Source: Micromonospora sonchi
GTDB lineage: Bacteria > Actinomycetota > Actinomycetes > Mycobacteriales > Micromonosporaceae
Length of the DNA stretch: 64,000 bases
Reading direction: 5' to 3'
Assembly: GCF_014646235.1 (NCBI RefSeq)
Contig: NZ_BMNB01000005.1
Location: forward strand, 62,001-126,000
The notes below the pieces were generated by a model that had not been told where the DNA came from, ran no database searches, and was given only the letters and a program-made list of their open reading frames with translations. A program made the position numbers and the translations under genes. This document shows positions 24,437-34,934 of the stretch, piece by piece (within the stretch, counting starts at the first letter, position 1; every line of letters starts with the position of its first letter).

Positions 24437-24640
24437 GTGGCACAGGGCACCGTGAAGTGGTTCAACGCCGAGAAGGGCTACGGCTTCATCGCCGTCGACG
24501 GCGGGCAGGACGTCTTCGTTCACTTCTCCGCGATCGAAATGGACGGCTACAAGGCGCTGGACGACGGCCAGCGGGTGGAGTTCGAGATCGCCCAGGGCCA
24601 GAAGGGCCCCCAGGCCGAGCAGGTGCGCGTCATCGCCTGA
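24437..24640 (+). CDS. Cold-shock protein, CspA family
   Basis: The protein has 67 residues, a single cold-shock (OB-fold) domain with RNP1 GYGFI and RNP2 VFVHF intact ([20 protein letters not shown]). It binds single-stranded RNA/DNA and acts as an RNA chaperone. GTG 24437 is chosen because GAGG lies eight bases upstream and the protein then begins [14 protein letters not shown], as in the family. The 238-base upstream stretch is AT-richer and probably a long 5' UTR, common for csp genes. Confidence 0.95.
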   Translation: MAQGTVKWFNAEKGYGFIAVDGGQDVFVHFSAIEMDGYKALDDGQRVEFEIAQGQKGPQAEQVRVIA

Positions 24641-24647
24641 GACACCC

Positions 24648-24682
24648 CCACCCCGGTGCCGGCCGACCGTCGGTAGGGGTGG
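24648..24682. terminator. Weak hairpin after the cold-shock gene
   Basis: CCACCCC (24648-24654) pairs with GGGGTGG (24676-24682), with an inner GCCGACCGTCGG stem. A plausible but unproven terminator. Confidence 0.35.
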
Positions 24683-24766
24683 CGTGATCGTGGCCGGAGG
24701 GGGCTGCGGTGCGGTTACCCCACAAGGGAAGATCATGGGTCGATCCAGCCGTCGCTGAGGAGCCCC

Positions 24767-25840
24767 ATGTCCGACCAGTCACCCCCGGCAGGTCCGCCGC
24801 CGTCGTCGTCACCCGGCGAGCCGGACCCCGTCACCGGTCGACCCGATCCCCTGCCGACTGACCCGACCGCTCCCGGCCCGGTGGGCTCTCCGGGTGGCCA
24901 TCCCGGTCAGGCGGGTGTGCCGGGTGGCTATCCCGGTCAGACGCCCTACGGTTGGTATCACCCGGCCGCGTACGGCTTTGGCCCGGCGCAGGGTTTTGAT
25001 CCCATGGACCCGCTGGTCACCCCGCCTGGTTTCGGCTTCGGCGGTTGGTTCGCGCGTTGTTCCGGTGCGGTCCGCCGGGGCTGGCGACTGCTGCTACCGA
25101 TCCTGCTGCTCACCCAGGTGCTGCCGGCGGTGGTGCTGTCGGTGTTCGGGCTGGCCGTGGATCCCTCGGCGCGGTGGAATACCCAGCTCACCAGTGACGC
25201 CGAGGCGCTGCCCCCCGGCTTCCTGGTCGACCTGACCGCGTTCGTGGTCGTGCTGATCGGGGGGAGCCTGCTCCTCGGCCTGGTGCAGTGCCTCGGCTGG
25301 GCCGCCGGCACCTGGGTGATCGCCCGGCAGGCGGCCGGCGAGCCGGTTGATCTCGGTGCCTCCCTGCGCTACGGCCTGCGCCGCGCGCTGGGGCTCTGGG
25401 GTTGGTTGATCATTTTTACCGTGATCATGACCATCGGGTTCTGCCTCTGCTTGCTGCCCGGGGTGTACGCGGCGTTCGCGCTGGCCATGGCCGGTCCGAT
25501 CTACCTGTTCGAGCGGCGCGATCCGATCGGCCGGTCGCACCGGATGCTGCGCGACCGGCTCGGCCTGCTGCTCGGCCGGGTGGCGTTGGTGATCGCGGTG
25601 GTGATCGCGGTGTCCATGCTCGGCGGCATGGTCGAGTCGATCGGGCTCGTGCCGTTCGGCGTGGCGCCATTCGCCTCCCCGGGGGCGACCGTCGGTGCCG
25701 TGCTGGCGATCGGTGTGTCGGCCCTGCTGGCGTTGCCGGCCCACCTCGCCCAGCTGGTCGGACTGGTCGTCACGTATGCCGAACAGCGCGCCCACGAGGG
25801 GCCGGTGAACAGCGCGCAACTGGCGGCCGAACTCGGCTGA
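24767..25840 (+). CDS. Pro-rich polytopic membrane protein
   Basis: The protein has 357 residues. A 95-residue Pro/Gly-rich cytoplasmic tail with PGGHPGQAGVPGGYPGQ repeats precedes about five or six membrane helices (LLPILLLTQVLPAVVLSVFGL, FVVVLIGGSLLLGLVQCLGWA, WLIIFTVIMTIGFCLCLLPGV, LVIAVVIAVSMLGGM, LAIGVSALLALPAHLAQLV). The motif FERRDPIGRSHRMLRDR sits between helices. The shape resembles the glycerophosphoryl-diester-phosphodiesterase-type membrane domain family of actinobacteria, with no known activity. AGGAG lies five bases before ATG 24767. Confidence 0.7.
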   Translation: MSDQSPPAGPPPSSSPGEPDPVTGRPDPLPTDPTAPGPVGSPGGHPGQAGVPGGYPGQTPYGWYHPAAYGFGPAQGFDPMDPLVTPPGFGFGGWFARCSGAVRRGWRLLLPILLLTQVLPAVVLSVFGLAVDPSARWNTQLTSDAEALPPGFLVDLTAFVVVLIGGSLLLGLVQCLGWAAGTWVIARQAAGEPVDLGASLRYGLRRALGLWGWLIIFTVIMTIGFCLCLLPGVYAAFALAMAGPIYLFERRDPIGRSHRMLRDRLGLLLGRVALVIAVVIAVSMLGGMVESIGLVPFGVAPFASPGATVGAVLAIGVSALLALPAHLAQLVGLVVTYAEQRAHEGPVNSAQLAAELG

Positions 25841-25854
25841 TCCGGCCGATCGTG

Positions 25855-25881
25855 CTTGCACTCGACAGGGCAGAGTGCTAA
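25855..25881. promoter_or_regulatory. CIRCE operator 1
   Basis: CTTGCACTC - 9 bases - GAGTGCTAA matches the HrcA operator TTAGCACTC-N9-GAGTGCTAA with mismatches only in the left arm. Confidence 0.85.
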
Positions 25882-25889
25882 ACAAGTCA

Positions 25890-27736
<1,847 letters not shown>

Positions 27737-27757
27737 GTCCAGCTTCGACGCCGAAAG

Positions 27758-27790
27758 AGGGCGGACCGCGTCAGCGGTCCGCCCTTTTTC
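27758..27790. terminator. Rho-independent terminator of groEL
   Basis: AGGGCGGACCGC (27758-27769) - GTCA - GCGGTCCGCCCT (27774-27785) is a perfect 12-bp stem followed by TTTTT. It is the clearest intrinsic terminator in the window and also serves the convergent small gene. Confidence 0.95.
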
Positions 27791-28033
27791 CTATGTCGGT
27801 AGCGGGCGCTGGTTGCGCCGCTTCTGCGCTCGACCGTACGGCGGGCGGTGGGGGACGGGCTCGTCCACCAGGATGAGCGGCTCCTCGGGCGGTTCGGCGG
27901 CTCCGGTCATCTCCGCCAACTGTTCGGCGTCGCCGTAGTCGAGCCGGTTGATCGGCAGTTGGCCCGGGAGTTCGTGGACCGGGGCCCAGGTGACGGGCGG
28001 TGCATCCGGGATCTGATCATCGTCCGTGGTCAT
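27791..28033 (-). CDS. Small acidic hypothetical protein
   Basis: The protein has 80 residues, acidic and Pro-rich (TTDDDQIPDAPPVTWAPVHE, INRLDYGDAEQLAEMTGAAE, VDEPVPHRPPYGR), ending basic (RAQKRRNQRPLPT). There is no membrane segment or known motif. ATG 28033 is well supported by AAGGAGG five bases upstream, so it is probably real. Its stop lies just after the groEL terminator. Confidence 0.65.
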   Translation of the reverse strand: MTTDDDQIPDAPPVTWAPVHELPGQLPINRLDYGDAEQLAEMTGAAEPPEEPLILVDEPVPHRPPYGRAQKRRNQRPLPT

Positions 28034-28142
28034 GGCTGCCTCCTTAACCAAACGGTAGGGGGCATCGATGAACGGGGCGGGCGAACGGCACTATTGAGGT
28101 CAATGCGCTAATTCGCCCGCTTTGGGCTATCCGGCATCCCCG

Positions 28143-28203
28143 GTTGATCATGAGGTTAGCGGCACTCCAAGAGATCGACTTCGCCGCTAACCTCATGATC
28201 AAC
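28143..28203. repeat. 21-bp perfect inverted repeat
   Basis: GTTGATCATGAGGTTAGCGGC (28143-28163, arm of 21) is matched exactly by its complement at 28183-28203, with a 19-base loop. It lies 18 bases downstream of the subtilase stop, so it may end that transcript. The GATCATGA...TTAGCGG theme looks like a dispersed intergenic repeat. Confidence 0.9.
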
Positions 28204-28221
28204 AGAACGGGAGGTGGCGGG

Positions 28222-30729
28222 TCAGTCGAGGGTGGCCTTGACGGCGGCGTACGCGTCGACCAGGCCGGCGCCGACCACGTTCCGCTCGCCGCCGCAGTTG
28301 TCGCCACGCTGGTCGGCCTGGACCGGGGTGGCCGTGGAGCGCAGGATCTGCCGGGTCTGGTCGAGGTCGCCGACGAGGTCCGGGTTGGCCGACCACATCA
28401 GCGCCACCACCCCCGCGACCTGCGGGGTGGCCATCGATGTGCCGTCGAGCGCGGCGTACCCGCCTCCCGGCATCGCGGACAGGACGTCCGCTCCCGGCGC
28501 CATCAGATCCGGCTTGGCCACCCCCGCCGTCGCCGGGCCTCGCGAGGAGAACGCGGTCACCCGGCGTCGCTGGTCCACCGCCCCGACGGTCAGCACGTCC
28601 GGATACGGCGCGGGCGGGTCCTGCACCGAGCCGCAGAAGGGGCCCGTGTTGCCAGCCGCCGCGACGACGAGGATCCCCGCGGCCTCCAGCGCGTCGACGG
28701 CCGGCCGCAGCGCCCGAGGGTCGCAGCCCTCGATGGGCGGACAGCCCCACGAGTTGGTCAGGATCTCCGGAGCCCGAGCCGGTCGCCCGTCGGTGAACGG
28801 ATCGCCACCCGGTGGGAAGGGCGCCAGCATGAACTGGAGGCAGTCGAGGTAGGCCGCCGGGTTGCCCAGGTTCCGGTCGAGGTTGACGCAGCCCACCCAG
28901 TCCGCGGCTGGCGCCACGCCGATGCCGCCCCGGCCGACCGCGCTGCCCGCCGTGTGGGTGCCGTGCCCGCTGCGGTCCGTCGGCGTTCGGGTGCCGTTCC
29001 ACGGGTCGAACCACGAGTCGTCGCCGCCCCGGAAGCCCTCGGCCAGCGCCGGATGCCCTCCATCCACACCGGAATCCGAACTTCCCACGGTCACCCCGGC
29101 GCCGGTGACCGCGAGCTCGGACCAGACCCGGTCCGCGCCGATCAGGCTGATGTTCCACGGTGGTCCGGTCGGGGCGGGCGCACTGCCGCCGGCCGTTCCC
29201 GGAGGCGCCGGCAGGGGACGTAGCCGCTGGTTGACCAGCACCCGGTCCACCTCGGGCCGACTGCTCAGCCAGGCCCGTACCGCCGGCCCGCCGTCCACCT
29301 CGATCGCGTTCACCAGGTAGTACGGGGTGTGGCCCAGCCGCAGCCGGCGCAACTCCCGCCGCAGGTCGACCTGGGTCCGCTCCGCGGTCGCCACCAACCG
29401 CTGGTAGACCTGACCGGCGCGGGCGTCCCGACCGGCCTTCCCGGGCCCGTCGGGCAGGCCGCCGAGGTCCGCCTGTTCCCGCAGCACCACGAAGAGCCGC
29501 TCGCCGTGCAGACCCGGCTGGCCGGCGGTGACGGCGACCGTGCCGACCGAGACCAGCAGGGCCACGCTGGTCGCCACGGCCACCGCCCGCCGGGGCGGAC
29601 GGGCCGAGGGGCGGGCCAGCCACAGGCCGTACGCGATCGCCACCAGGACCGCGACGACGAGCCCGGCGCCGGCGGCGACCGCCACCCAGAACGGTACGTC
29701 CCGGGAGGTGACCAGCAGCAGGCTGATCTCCTCCGGGTCGGTGAAGGCCAGCGGGCCGAACACCCCGAGCCCGACCAGCCAGGCCGCAGGCGCGCGGCCG
29801 CCGCCCGGAGTGCGGCGGCGGTTCTGGACCGGGTGGTCCTGGGTGTGCGGGCGGTGCGGGGCTTGGTGGGTGTCCTGGGCGTGCGGGCGGTCCGGTGCGT
29901 GGCGGCGGGTGAGGGCGTGCAGCGCGGCCAGCGCGAAGCCGGCCGGAGGCAGCGTCGCCAGCAGCGGCAGTTGGGCGCCGGACTGGCCCACGCCGGCGCC
30001 GATCAGCAGTAGCACCACCCCGGCGACCAGGCCACCCAGCAGCACCAGCCGGGCCGGCCGGGGTGGCTCGCCAGCTTCGAAGTGACTCCAGAAACGGGCG
30101 TCCAGCAGGGCCCCGGCCAGCACCCCGACGGCCGCCGCGGCCAGCCCGGCGAGGACGGTCTCCAGCAATCCGCCCAGGGCGCCGATCCAGACCCAGGGCA
30201 GCAGCAGGGCCAACCCGGCAGCCATGGCGAGCAGCGTCACCACCCCCGGACGAGGTTCCCCCGCGGCGGCCACGCCGCGGGGTTCGCCGCCGGGTGGCTC
30301 GGGCGGCCGGGACCAGCGGGCCGCGTGGGTCAGCCGGGTTGCGATCAGCGCCAGCAGGGCGGCCGTGGCGGCCAGCGCCGCGAGGTACACCTCGTGGTGC
30401 ACCGGTGGGAACGCGCGCAGCATCTCGAGTACGCCCAGGGCGAGCGTCCCGGCCAGCCAGGCCCGGCCGGCCTCCCGGATCATCGGCGAACGGGGGACCA
30501 GGGCCAGCGGCAGCGCGACGGTGCCGATCAGGAGCACGGTGAGCAGGCCGAGCCCCGGCCAGAGCGGCACCAGTCGATCCAGCCCACCGAGCAGCAGCAC
30601 CTGGTCGACCGCCCACCCGCCGCCCTGCAGCAGCACGGTGGCCGCGACCGCCCAGCAGCCGACCAGCACGGCCGCGAAGATCGCCCATGGGCTGCCGCCA
30701 CCACCGGATGTCGAGTAGTCCGCCCGCAT
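28222..30729 (-). CDS. Subtilisin-like (S8) protease with polytopic membrane module
   Basis: The protein has 835 residues. About residues 13-400 form a membrane module of roughly nine to ten helices, split by a His/Pro-rich loop (about 275-310). Then comes an inhibitor-like region (LFVVLREQADLGG ... PYYLVNAIEV) and a C-terminal S8 domain with Asp in SSDSGVDG (about 552), His in GHGTHTAG (589), oxyanion Asn in TNSWG (659) and Ser in GTSMATPQVAG (765). All catalytic residues are present. Secreted subtilases normally have just a signal peptide, so the large membrane half is unusual. ATG 30729 lies six bases after TAGGGT; GTG 30735 is the in-frame alternative. Confidence 0.85.
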   Translation of the reverse strand: MRADYSTSGGGGSPWAIFAAVLVGCWAVAATVLLQGGGWAVDQVLLLGGLDRLVPLWPGLGLLTVLLIGTVALPLALVPRSPMIREAGRAWLAGTLALGVLEMLRAFPPVHHEVYLAALAATAALLALIATRLTHAARWSRPPEPPGGEPRGVAAAGEPRPGVVTLLAMAAGLALLLPWVWIGALGGLLETVLAGLAAAAVGVLAGALLDARFWSHFEAGEPPRPARLVLLGGLVAGVVLLLIGAGVGQSGAQLPLLATLPPAGFALAALHALTRRHAPDRPHAQDTHQAPHRPHTQDHPVQNRRRTPGGGRAPAAWLVGLGVFGPLAFTDPEEISLLLVTSRDVPFWVAVAAGAGLVVAVLVAIAYGLWLARPSARPPRRAVAVATSVALLVSVGTVAVTAGQPGLHGERLFVVLREQADLGGLPDGPGKAGRDARAGQVYQRLVATAERTQVDLRRELRRLRLGHTPYYLVNAIEVDGGPAVRAWLSSRPEVDRVLVNQRLRPLPAPPGTAGGSAPAPTGPPWNISLIGADRVWSELAVTGAGVTVGSSDSGVDGGHPALAEGFRGGDDSWFDPWNGTRTPTDRSGHGTHTAGSAVGRGGIGVAPAADWVGCVNLDRNLGNPAAYLDCLQFMLAPFPPGGDPFTDGRPARAPEILTNSWGCPPIEGCDPRALRPAVDALEAAGILVVAAAGNTGPFCGSVQDPPAPYPDVLTVGAVDQRRRVTAFSSRGPATAGVAKPDLMAPGADVLSAMPGGGYAALDGTSMATPQVAGVVALMWSANPDLVGDLDQTRQILRSTATPVQADQRGDNCGGERNVVGAGLVDAYAAVKATLD

Positions 30730-30735
30730 CCGCAC

Positions 30736-30741
30736 ACCCTA
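30736..30741 (-). promoter_or_regulatory. -10 box TAGGGT for the membrane subtilase (leaderless)
   Basis: Minus-strand TAGGGT ends six bases before ATG 30729, and no Shine-Dalgarno sequence is present. Confidence 0.45.
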
Positions 30742-30774
30742 CGAAAACCCGAGGACCACGCCGCGCCCCCGGCA

Positions 30775-30854
30775 CTCGTCGATCATGCACTTTCGGTCGG
30801 GGAATATGGTGTGAAAAAGAACAAATCGGGGACCAGAAGTGCAAGATCGACGAG
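30775..30854. repeat. 18-bp imperfect inverted repeat
   Basis: CTCGTCGATCATGCACTT (30775-30792) pairs with 30837-30854 with one mismatch across a 44-base AT-richer spacer. It lies between the divergent subtilase and glpD genes and overlaps the region where promoters are expected. Confidence 0.75.
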
Positions 30855-30879
30855 TTTTTCGGGCGCGGGGCGGTGGGGC

Positions 30880-30885
30880 TACCGT
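30880..30885 (+). promoter_or_regulatory. -10 box TACCGT for glpD (leaderless)
   Basis: TACCGT ends six bases before GTG 30892, with no ribosome-binding site between. Confidence 0.4.
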
Positions 30886-30891
30886 GGACGA

Positions 30892-32709
30892 GTGCGCGAT
30901 CCACATGTTCTGCGGTCCGTTGCCGGGCAGCTATCGCCCTCCCGCCGCGCCGCCGACCTACGTCGGCTGCGGGCTGAACGCTTCGACGTACTGGTCATCG
31001 GTGGTGGCGTGACCGGTGCCGGTGCGGCCGTCGACGCGGCCTCGCGTGGGCTGAAGGTGGCCCTGGTGGAGGCGCGCGACTTCGCGGCCGGCACCTCCAG
31101 CCGGTCCAGCAAACTGATCCACGGCGGCCTGCGCTACCTGGAGCAACTCGAGTTCGGCCTGGTGCACGAGGCGCTGACCGAGCGGGGCCTGCTGGCCACC
31201 CGGCTGGCGCCGCACCTGGTGCGTCCGGTGCCGTTCCTGGTGCCGTTGCCCGCTGGGCGGGGCCTCCGGGACCTGCCCGCCCGGCTGGCTCGTCGCGCCT
31301 ACTACGGCGCCGGGGTGGCCGCGTACGACGCCTTCGCCGGCCTTGTCGGCGGCGGCCGGGGGATGCCGCTGCACCGGCACCTGAGCCGGGAGGGCGCCCG
31401 GCGGGTCTTCCCGAGCCTGCGGGCCGACGCGCTGGCCGGCGCCATCCGCTACTACGACGGGCAGGTGGACGACGCCCGGCTGGTGGTGACGCTGGCGCGT
31501 ACCGCCGCCAGCCTGGGCGCGGCCGTGGTGAGCAGCACCCGCGCGGTCGGGCTGATCCGGCAGGCCCGGGAGGTCACCGGGGTCCGGGTCCGCGACCTGG
31601 AGGCACCCGCCGGTTCCCCGGAGGCCGAGTTCGAGGTACGCGCCCGCACCGTGATCGCCGCCACCGGCGTCTGGACCGACGACATGTCCCGGATGCTCAA
31701 CGACGTCGGGCTGCGCCCCGGGATCCGGGTCCGGGCCTCCAAGGGGGTGCACCTGGTGGTGCCCCGCTCGGCGATCACGGGCGAGACCGGGCTGATCCTG
31801 CGTACGGCCACCAGCGTCCTCTTCGTCATCCCGTGGGGCGGGCACTGGATCATCGGCACCACGGACACCGACTGGCGGCTGGACCGCTCGCACCCGGCGG
31901 CCTCCGCCAGCGACATCGACTACCTGCTCGGGCAGGTCAACACGGTGCTGGAGCGGCCGCTGTCCACCGCCGACATCGAGGGCGTCTACGCCGGGCTGCG
32001 CCCGCTGCTGGCCGGCGAGGCGGATTCCACCTCCAAGCTCTCCCGGGAGCACGCCGTCATCGAGCCGATGCTCGGGCTGCTGCTGGTGGCCGGCGGCAAG
32101 TACACGACGTACCGGGTGATGGCCGCCGACGTGGTCGACCGGGCCGCCCACCGGCTCGGCGGGCAGCGGCCGTCGCGTACGGCCGACCTGCCCTTGCTCG
32201 GCGCGGACGGTTACCCGTCGATGTGGCGGGACCGGGCCGACCTGGCCCGCCGGCACGGGGTGCCGGTCGGAGTGGTCGAGCACCTGCTGGAGCGCTACGG
32301 CAGCCTGACGCTCGACCTGTTGGCCCTGATCGACGCCGATCCGCTGCAGGCGTCCCCGCTGGCCGGCGCGCCGGAGTACCTTGCCGCCGAGGTGACGTAC
32401 GCGGCCCGGGCCGAGGGGGCGTTGCACCTGGAGGATGTGCTCACCCGGCGTACCCGGATCTCCTTCGAGACGACCCACCGGGGCCTGGAGTCGGCCGAGC
32501 ACACGGCCGAGCTGATGGGCGCGGTGCTGGGGTGGGACGCCGCGCGGCGGGCCCGCGAGGTGACGCACTACCAGGCCCGGGTGGAGGCCGAACGGCAGTC
32601 CCAGCTGATGCCGGACGACGCGACCGCCGACGCGGCTCGGCTGGGCGCGCCCGACGTGCGCGGCTACCCCTCCGATCGGGGCGTCGACGACGCCGGGCTA
32701 CCCCGCTGA
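30892..32709 (+). CDS. glpD: Glycerol-3-phosphate dehydrogenase
   Basis: The protein has 605 residues. The FAD-binding GxGxxG motif is at about 37-44 (VIGGGVTGAGAAVDAASRG), followed by GTSSRSSKLIHGGLRYLEQL, characteristic of the GlpD/GlpA family, GKYTTYRVMAADVVD near 430, and the C-terminal helical domain. It oxidises sn-glycerol 3-phosphate to dihydroxyacetone phosphate and feeds electrons to quinones at the membrane. No glpF or glpK is adjacent. GTG 30892 fits a leaderless start; the frame is open far upstream, but that part is antisense shadow. Confidence 0.93.
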   Translation: MRDPHVLRSVAGQLSPSRRAADLRRLRAERFDVLVIGGGVTGAGAAVDAASRGLKVALVEARDFAAGTSSRSSKLIHGGLRYLEQLEFGLVHEALTERGLLATRLAPHLVRPVPFLVPLPAGRGLRDLPARLARRAYYGAGVAAYDAFAGLVGGGRGMPLHRHLSREGARRVFPSLRADALAGAIRYYDGQVDDARLVVTLARTAASLGAAVVSSTRAVGLIRQAREVTGVRVRDLEAPAGSPEAEFEVRARTVIAATGVWTDDMSRMLNDVGLRPGIRVRASKGVHLVVPRSAITGETGLILRTATSVLFVIPWGGHWIIGTTDTDWRLDRSHPAASASDIDYLLGQVNTVLERPLSTADIEGVYAGLRPLLAGEADSTSKLSREHAVIEPMLGLLLVAGGKYTTYRVMAADVVDRAAHRLGGQRPSRTADLPLLGADGYPSMWRDRADLARRHGVPVGVVEHLLERYGSLTLDLLALIDADPLQASPLAGAPEYLAAEVTYAARAEGALHLEDVLTRRTRISFETTHRGLESAEHTAELMGAVLGWDAARRAREVTHYQARVEAERQSQLMPDDATADAARLGAPDVRGYPSDRGVDDAGLPR

Positions 32710-32789
32710 GCGATCCGCTGGAGACCACCACCAACGGATGCCCGACCGGCGGGTTACGCTCGCTACCTACGGTAGGGTAAGTTCCGCGC

Positions 32790-33320
32790 GTGATGGCACT
32801 TCCCTGGTCACGGCTTGCTTCCCTGTCCGCTGCCACACTGCTGGCGGTCGTCCTGAGCGGGTGCGCCCCGTTCGGCGGCGAGGGCGAGGCGGGGGCGCAA
32901 CCAGGCACACCGGACGCTGCGGTGCCCGGCGCCGGCAGCGCCGCGAAGACCGGAAAGAACCGGGTCAGCCTGTTGCAGAACGAGGGCACGGACGGGCCGC
33001 TGCGCACCCTGAACGTGGAGCCGGACGGCCGGTGGGAGTGCATCGACTGCGCGGGTGACGGGGTCACCTCGACCGGTGTGCTCAGCGAGGAGCATCGGGA
33101 GCGGTTGCAGAAGCTGCTCGCCAACCCGTCGCTGGCCAACGAGACCGATGAGGCGCGCGGATACAAGGTCGCCTGCATCGGTGCCCTGACCTCCAGCCTG
33201 CTGACCTGGGCCGGCCTGATCACCTCGCAGGACTGCCCCGGCGAGGAACGCCCGCCGGCAGCCGAGGAGATCCTGTTCCTGCTCACCCAGAACACCCCCG
33301 CCGAGCTGACCTCACGGTAA
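32790..33320 (+). CDS. Putative lipoprotein
   Basis: The protein has 176 residues. A signal peptide ends in lipobox VVLSGC (Cys about 25), so it is probably lipid-anchored outside the membrane. The mature part contains a Gly/Ala-rich linker, then WECIDCAGDGVTSTG, KVACIGALTSS and SQDCPGEE, four cysteines able to form two disulfides. No family recognised. GTG 32790 or ATG 32793 may be the start; TAGGGT at 32773-32778 is a likely -10. Its TAA stop is the first part of the 54-bp repeat that follows. Confidence 0.75.
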   Translation: MMALPWSRLASLSAATLLAVVLSGCAPFGGEGEAGAQPGTPDAAVPGAGSAAKTGKNRVSLLQNEGTDGPLRTLNVEPDGRWECIDCAGDGVTSTGVLSEEHRERLQKLLANPSLANETDEARGYKVACIGALTSSLLTWAGLITSQDCPGEERPPAAEEILFLLTQNTPAELTSR

Positions 33321-33370
33321 GGAAGGGCCCCTTCTTAACGCCTCGTGTATAGGAAGGGCCCCTTCTTAAC
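33317..33370 (-). repeat. 54-bp paired GGGGCCC repeat (copy B)
   Basis: Same element in reverse orientation: units at 33320-33339 and 33351-33370. The border GTAAGG supplies the TAA stop (33318-33320) of the lipoprotein gene. Confidence 0.95.
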
Positions 33371-33371
33371 A

Positions 33372-33444
33372 GACGGCAGGCTTGACGGACGGCAGGCTTG
33401 ACGGACGGCAGGCTTGACGGACGGCAGGCTTGACGGACGGCAGG
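33372..33444. repeat. 16-bp tandem repeat, 4.6 copies
   Basis: GACGGCAGGCTTGACG repeats exactly at 33372, 33388, 33404 and 33420 with a partial fifth copy to 33444. It starts right after the 54-bp element and ends 14 bases before the stop of the oxidase gene on the minus strand. Confidence 0.95.
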
Positions 33445-33457
33445 TGGGCGGAGCCGC

Positions 33458-34882
33458 TCAGAGCACCTTGCCCGGGTTGAGCAGGCCGGCCGGGTCGAGC
33501 GCCGCCTTGATCGCCTGGTGCACGCGTACGCCCACCGGGCCGATCTCGCGGGCGAGCCAGTCCCGCTTGAGCAGCCCGACGCCGTGCTCGCCGGTGCAGG
33601 TACCGCCGAGGTCCAGACCGAGGCGCATGATCTCGTCGAAGGCCCGGCGACCGCGTTCCAGGCTGGCCGGGTCGGCCCGGTCGACCACGATGTTGGGGTG
33701 CATGTTGCCGTCACCGGCGTGACCGACCACACCGATCGGCACCTCGCACTCGGCGGCGATCCGGGCCACCCCGTCGAGCAGCGCGGCCAGCGCGCCCCGA
33801 GGCACCGCCAGATCGTCGATGATCAGGCCGCCGTTACCGCCCGGGTACGTCTCGGCGGCGTACCTCTCCATCGCCGGATGCGCCAGCCGGCGGGCCTGCA
33901 ACAGGGCTGCAGCCTCCACCGCGTCGGTGGCCGCGTACACCTCCTCGGCGCCGGCGGCTTCGCAGACGGCGGCCAGGTCGGCGAGGTCGGCGGCGGCCCG
34001 GAGGCCGGTGTCCACGGCGGCGAGCAGCAGCGCCTCGGCGTCGGTGCGCAACCCCATCGGTCGGTACGCCTCGATGGCCACCAGGTGGGTGCGGTCGAGC
34101 AGTTCGAGCAGGCTCGGGGAGAGGCCCTGGGCGGCGATCCGGGCCACCGCCTCGCCCGCCGTGGCGGTGGAGCCGAAGACGGCCACCAGGGTCAGCGACT
34201 CCGCCGGGGCGGGACGCAGCGCCACGGTCACCTCGGTGATCACGCCGAGGGTGCCCTCGGAGCCGACGAAGAGCCGGGTGAGGTCGTACCCGGCCACCCC
34301 CTTGGCCGTACGCCGGCCGGTGCGCAGCACCTCGCCGGAGGCGAGCACCACCTCCAGGCCGAGCACGTACTCGCTGGTGACGCCGTACTTGACGCAGCAC
34401 ATGCCGCCCGCGTTGGTGGCGACGTTGCCGCCGATGGTGGACGACTCCCAGGAACCCGGATCCGGCGGGTACCACAGACCCTGCTGGGTCACTGCCGCGC
34501 TGAGCGTCGCGTTGATCACCCCGGGCTGGACCCGTGCGATCCGGCTCACCGGGTCGATCTCCAGGATGGCGTCCATCGCCGTGGTGCTGAGCACCAGCGC
34601 GCCGTCGATGGCGTTCGCCGCGCCGGCCAGCCCGGTCCGCGCCCCTTGCGGCACCACGGGTACGCCGTACCGCCCGGCTGCCCGTACCACGGCGGCCACC
34701 TCATCGGTGCTGCGTGGCCGGGTGACGGCCAGCGGCGTACCGGCGGCGCACAGGTCGGCCTCGTCCCGTTCGTATGCCCTGAGCAGGTCCGGATCGGTGA
34801 GCACCGCGTCCGGTCCGAGGGCGTCGCGCAGGTCGTCGAGCAGGTCGTCGAGCAGGTCGTCGGGGAGTGAGGAGGCGGCCAT
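33458..34882 (-). CDS. FAD-binding oxidase, glycolate/D-lactate (GlcD) type
   Basis: The protein has 474 residues. The FAD PP-loop PQGARTGLAGAANAIDG (about 75-91), STIGGNVATNAGG and KGVAGYDLTRLFVGSEGTLG are those of the GlcD/D-lactate dehydrogenase family. The C-terminal end has VVGHAGDGNMHPN, CTGEHGVGLLKR and NPGKVL, which bind the 2-hydroxyacid and metal. It oxidises a 2-hydroxyacid such as glycolate or D-lactate. No glcE/glcF partners are adjacent. A short DDLLDDLLDDL repeat is at the N-terminus. ATG 34882 lies seven bases after a TAGCCT box. Confidence 0.9.
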   Translation of the reverse strand: MAASSLPDDLLDDLLDDLRDALGPDAVLTDPDLLRAYERDEADLCAAGTPLAVTRPRSTDEVAAVVRAAGRYGVPVVPQGARTGLAGAANAIDGALVLSTTAMDAILEIDPVSRIARVQPGVINATLSAAVTQQGLWYPPDPGSWESSTIGGNVATNAGGMCCVKYGVTSEYVLGLEVVLASGEVLRTGRRTAKGVAGYDLTRLFVGSEGTLGVITEVTVALRPAPAESLTLVAVFGSTATAGEAVARIAAQGLSPSLLELLDRTHLVAIEAYRPMGLRTDAEALLLAAVDTGLRAAADLADLAAVCEAAGAEEVYAATDAVEAAALLQARRLAHPAMERYAAETYPGGNGGLIIDDLAVPRGALAALLDGVARIAAECEVPIGVVGHAGDGNMHPNIVVDRADPASLERGRRAFDEIMRLGLDLGGTCTGEHGVGLLKRDWLAREIGPVGVRVHQAIKAALDPAGLLNPGKVL

Positions 34883-34889
34883 GCCGCCG

Positions 34890-34895
34890 AGGCTA
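34890..34895 (-). promoter_or_regulatory. -10 box TAGCCT for the oxidase (leaderless)
   Basis: Minus-strand TAGCCT ends seven bases before ATG 34882, with no ribosome-binding site. Confidence 0.45.
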
Positions 34896-34934
34896 CGACC
34901 GGTCACTGGTGATCACCAAGCGGCTGTGCCGGTT

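Noticed and set aside
30082..30891. Upstream extension of glpD
   Set aside because: It is antisense to the membrane subtilase. The GlpD family begins close to GTG 30892.
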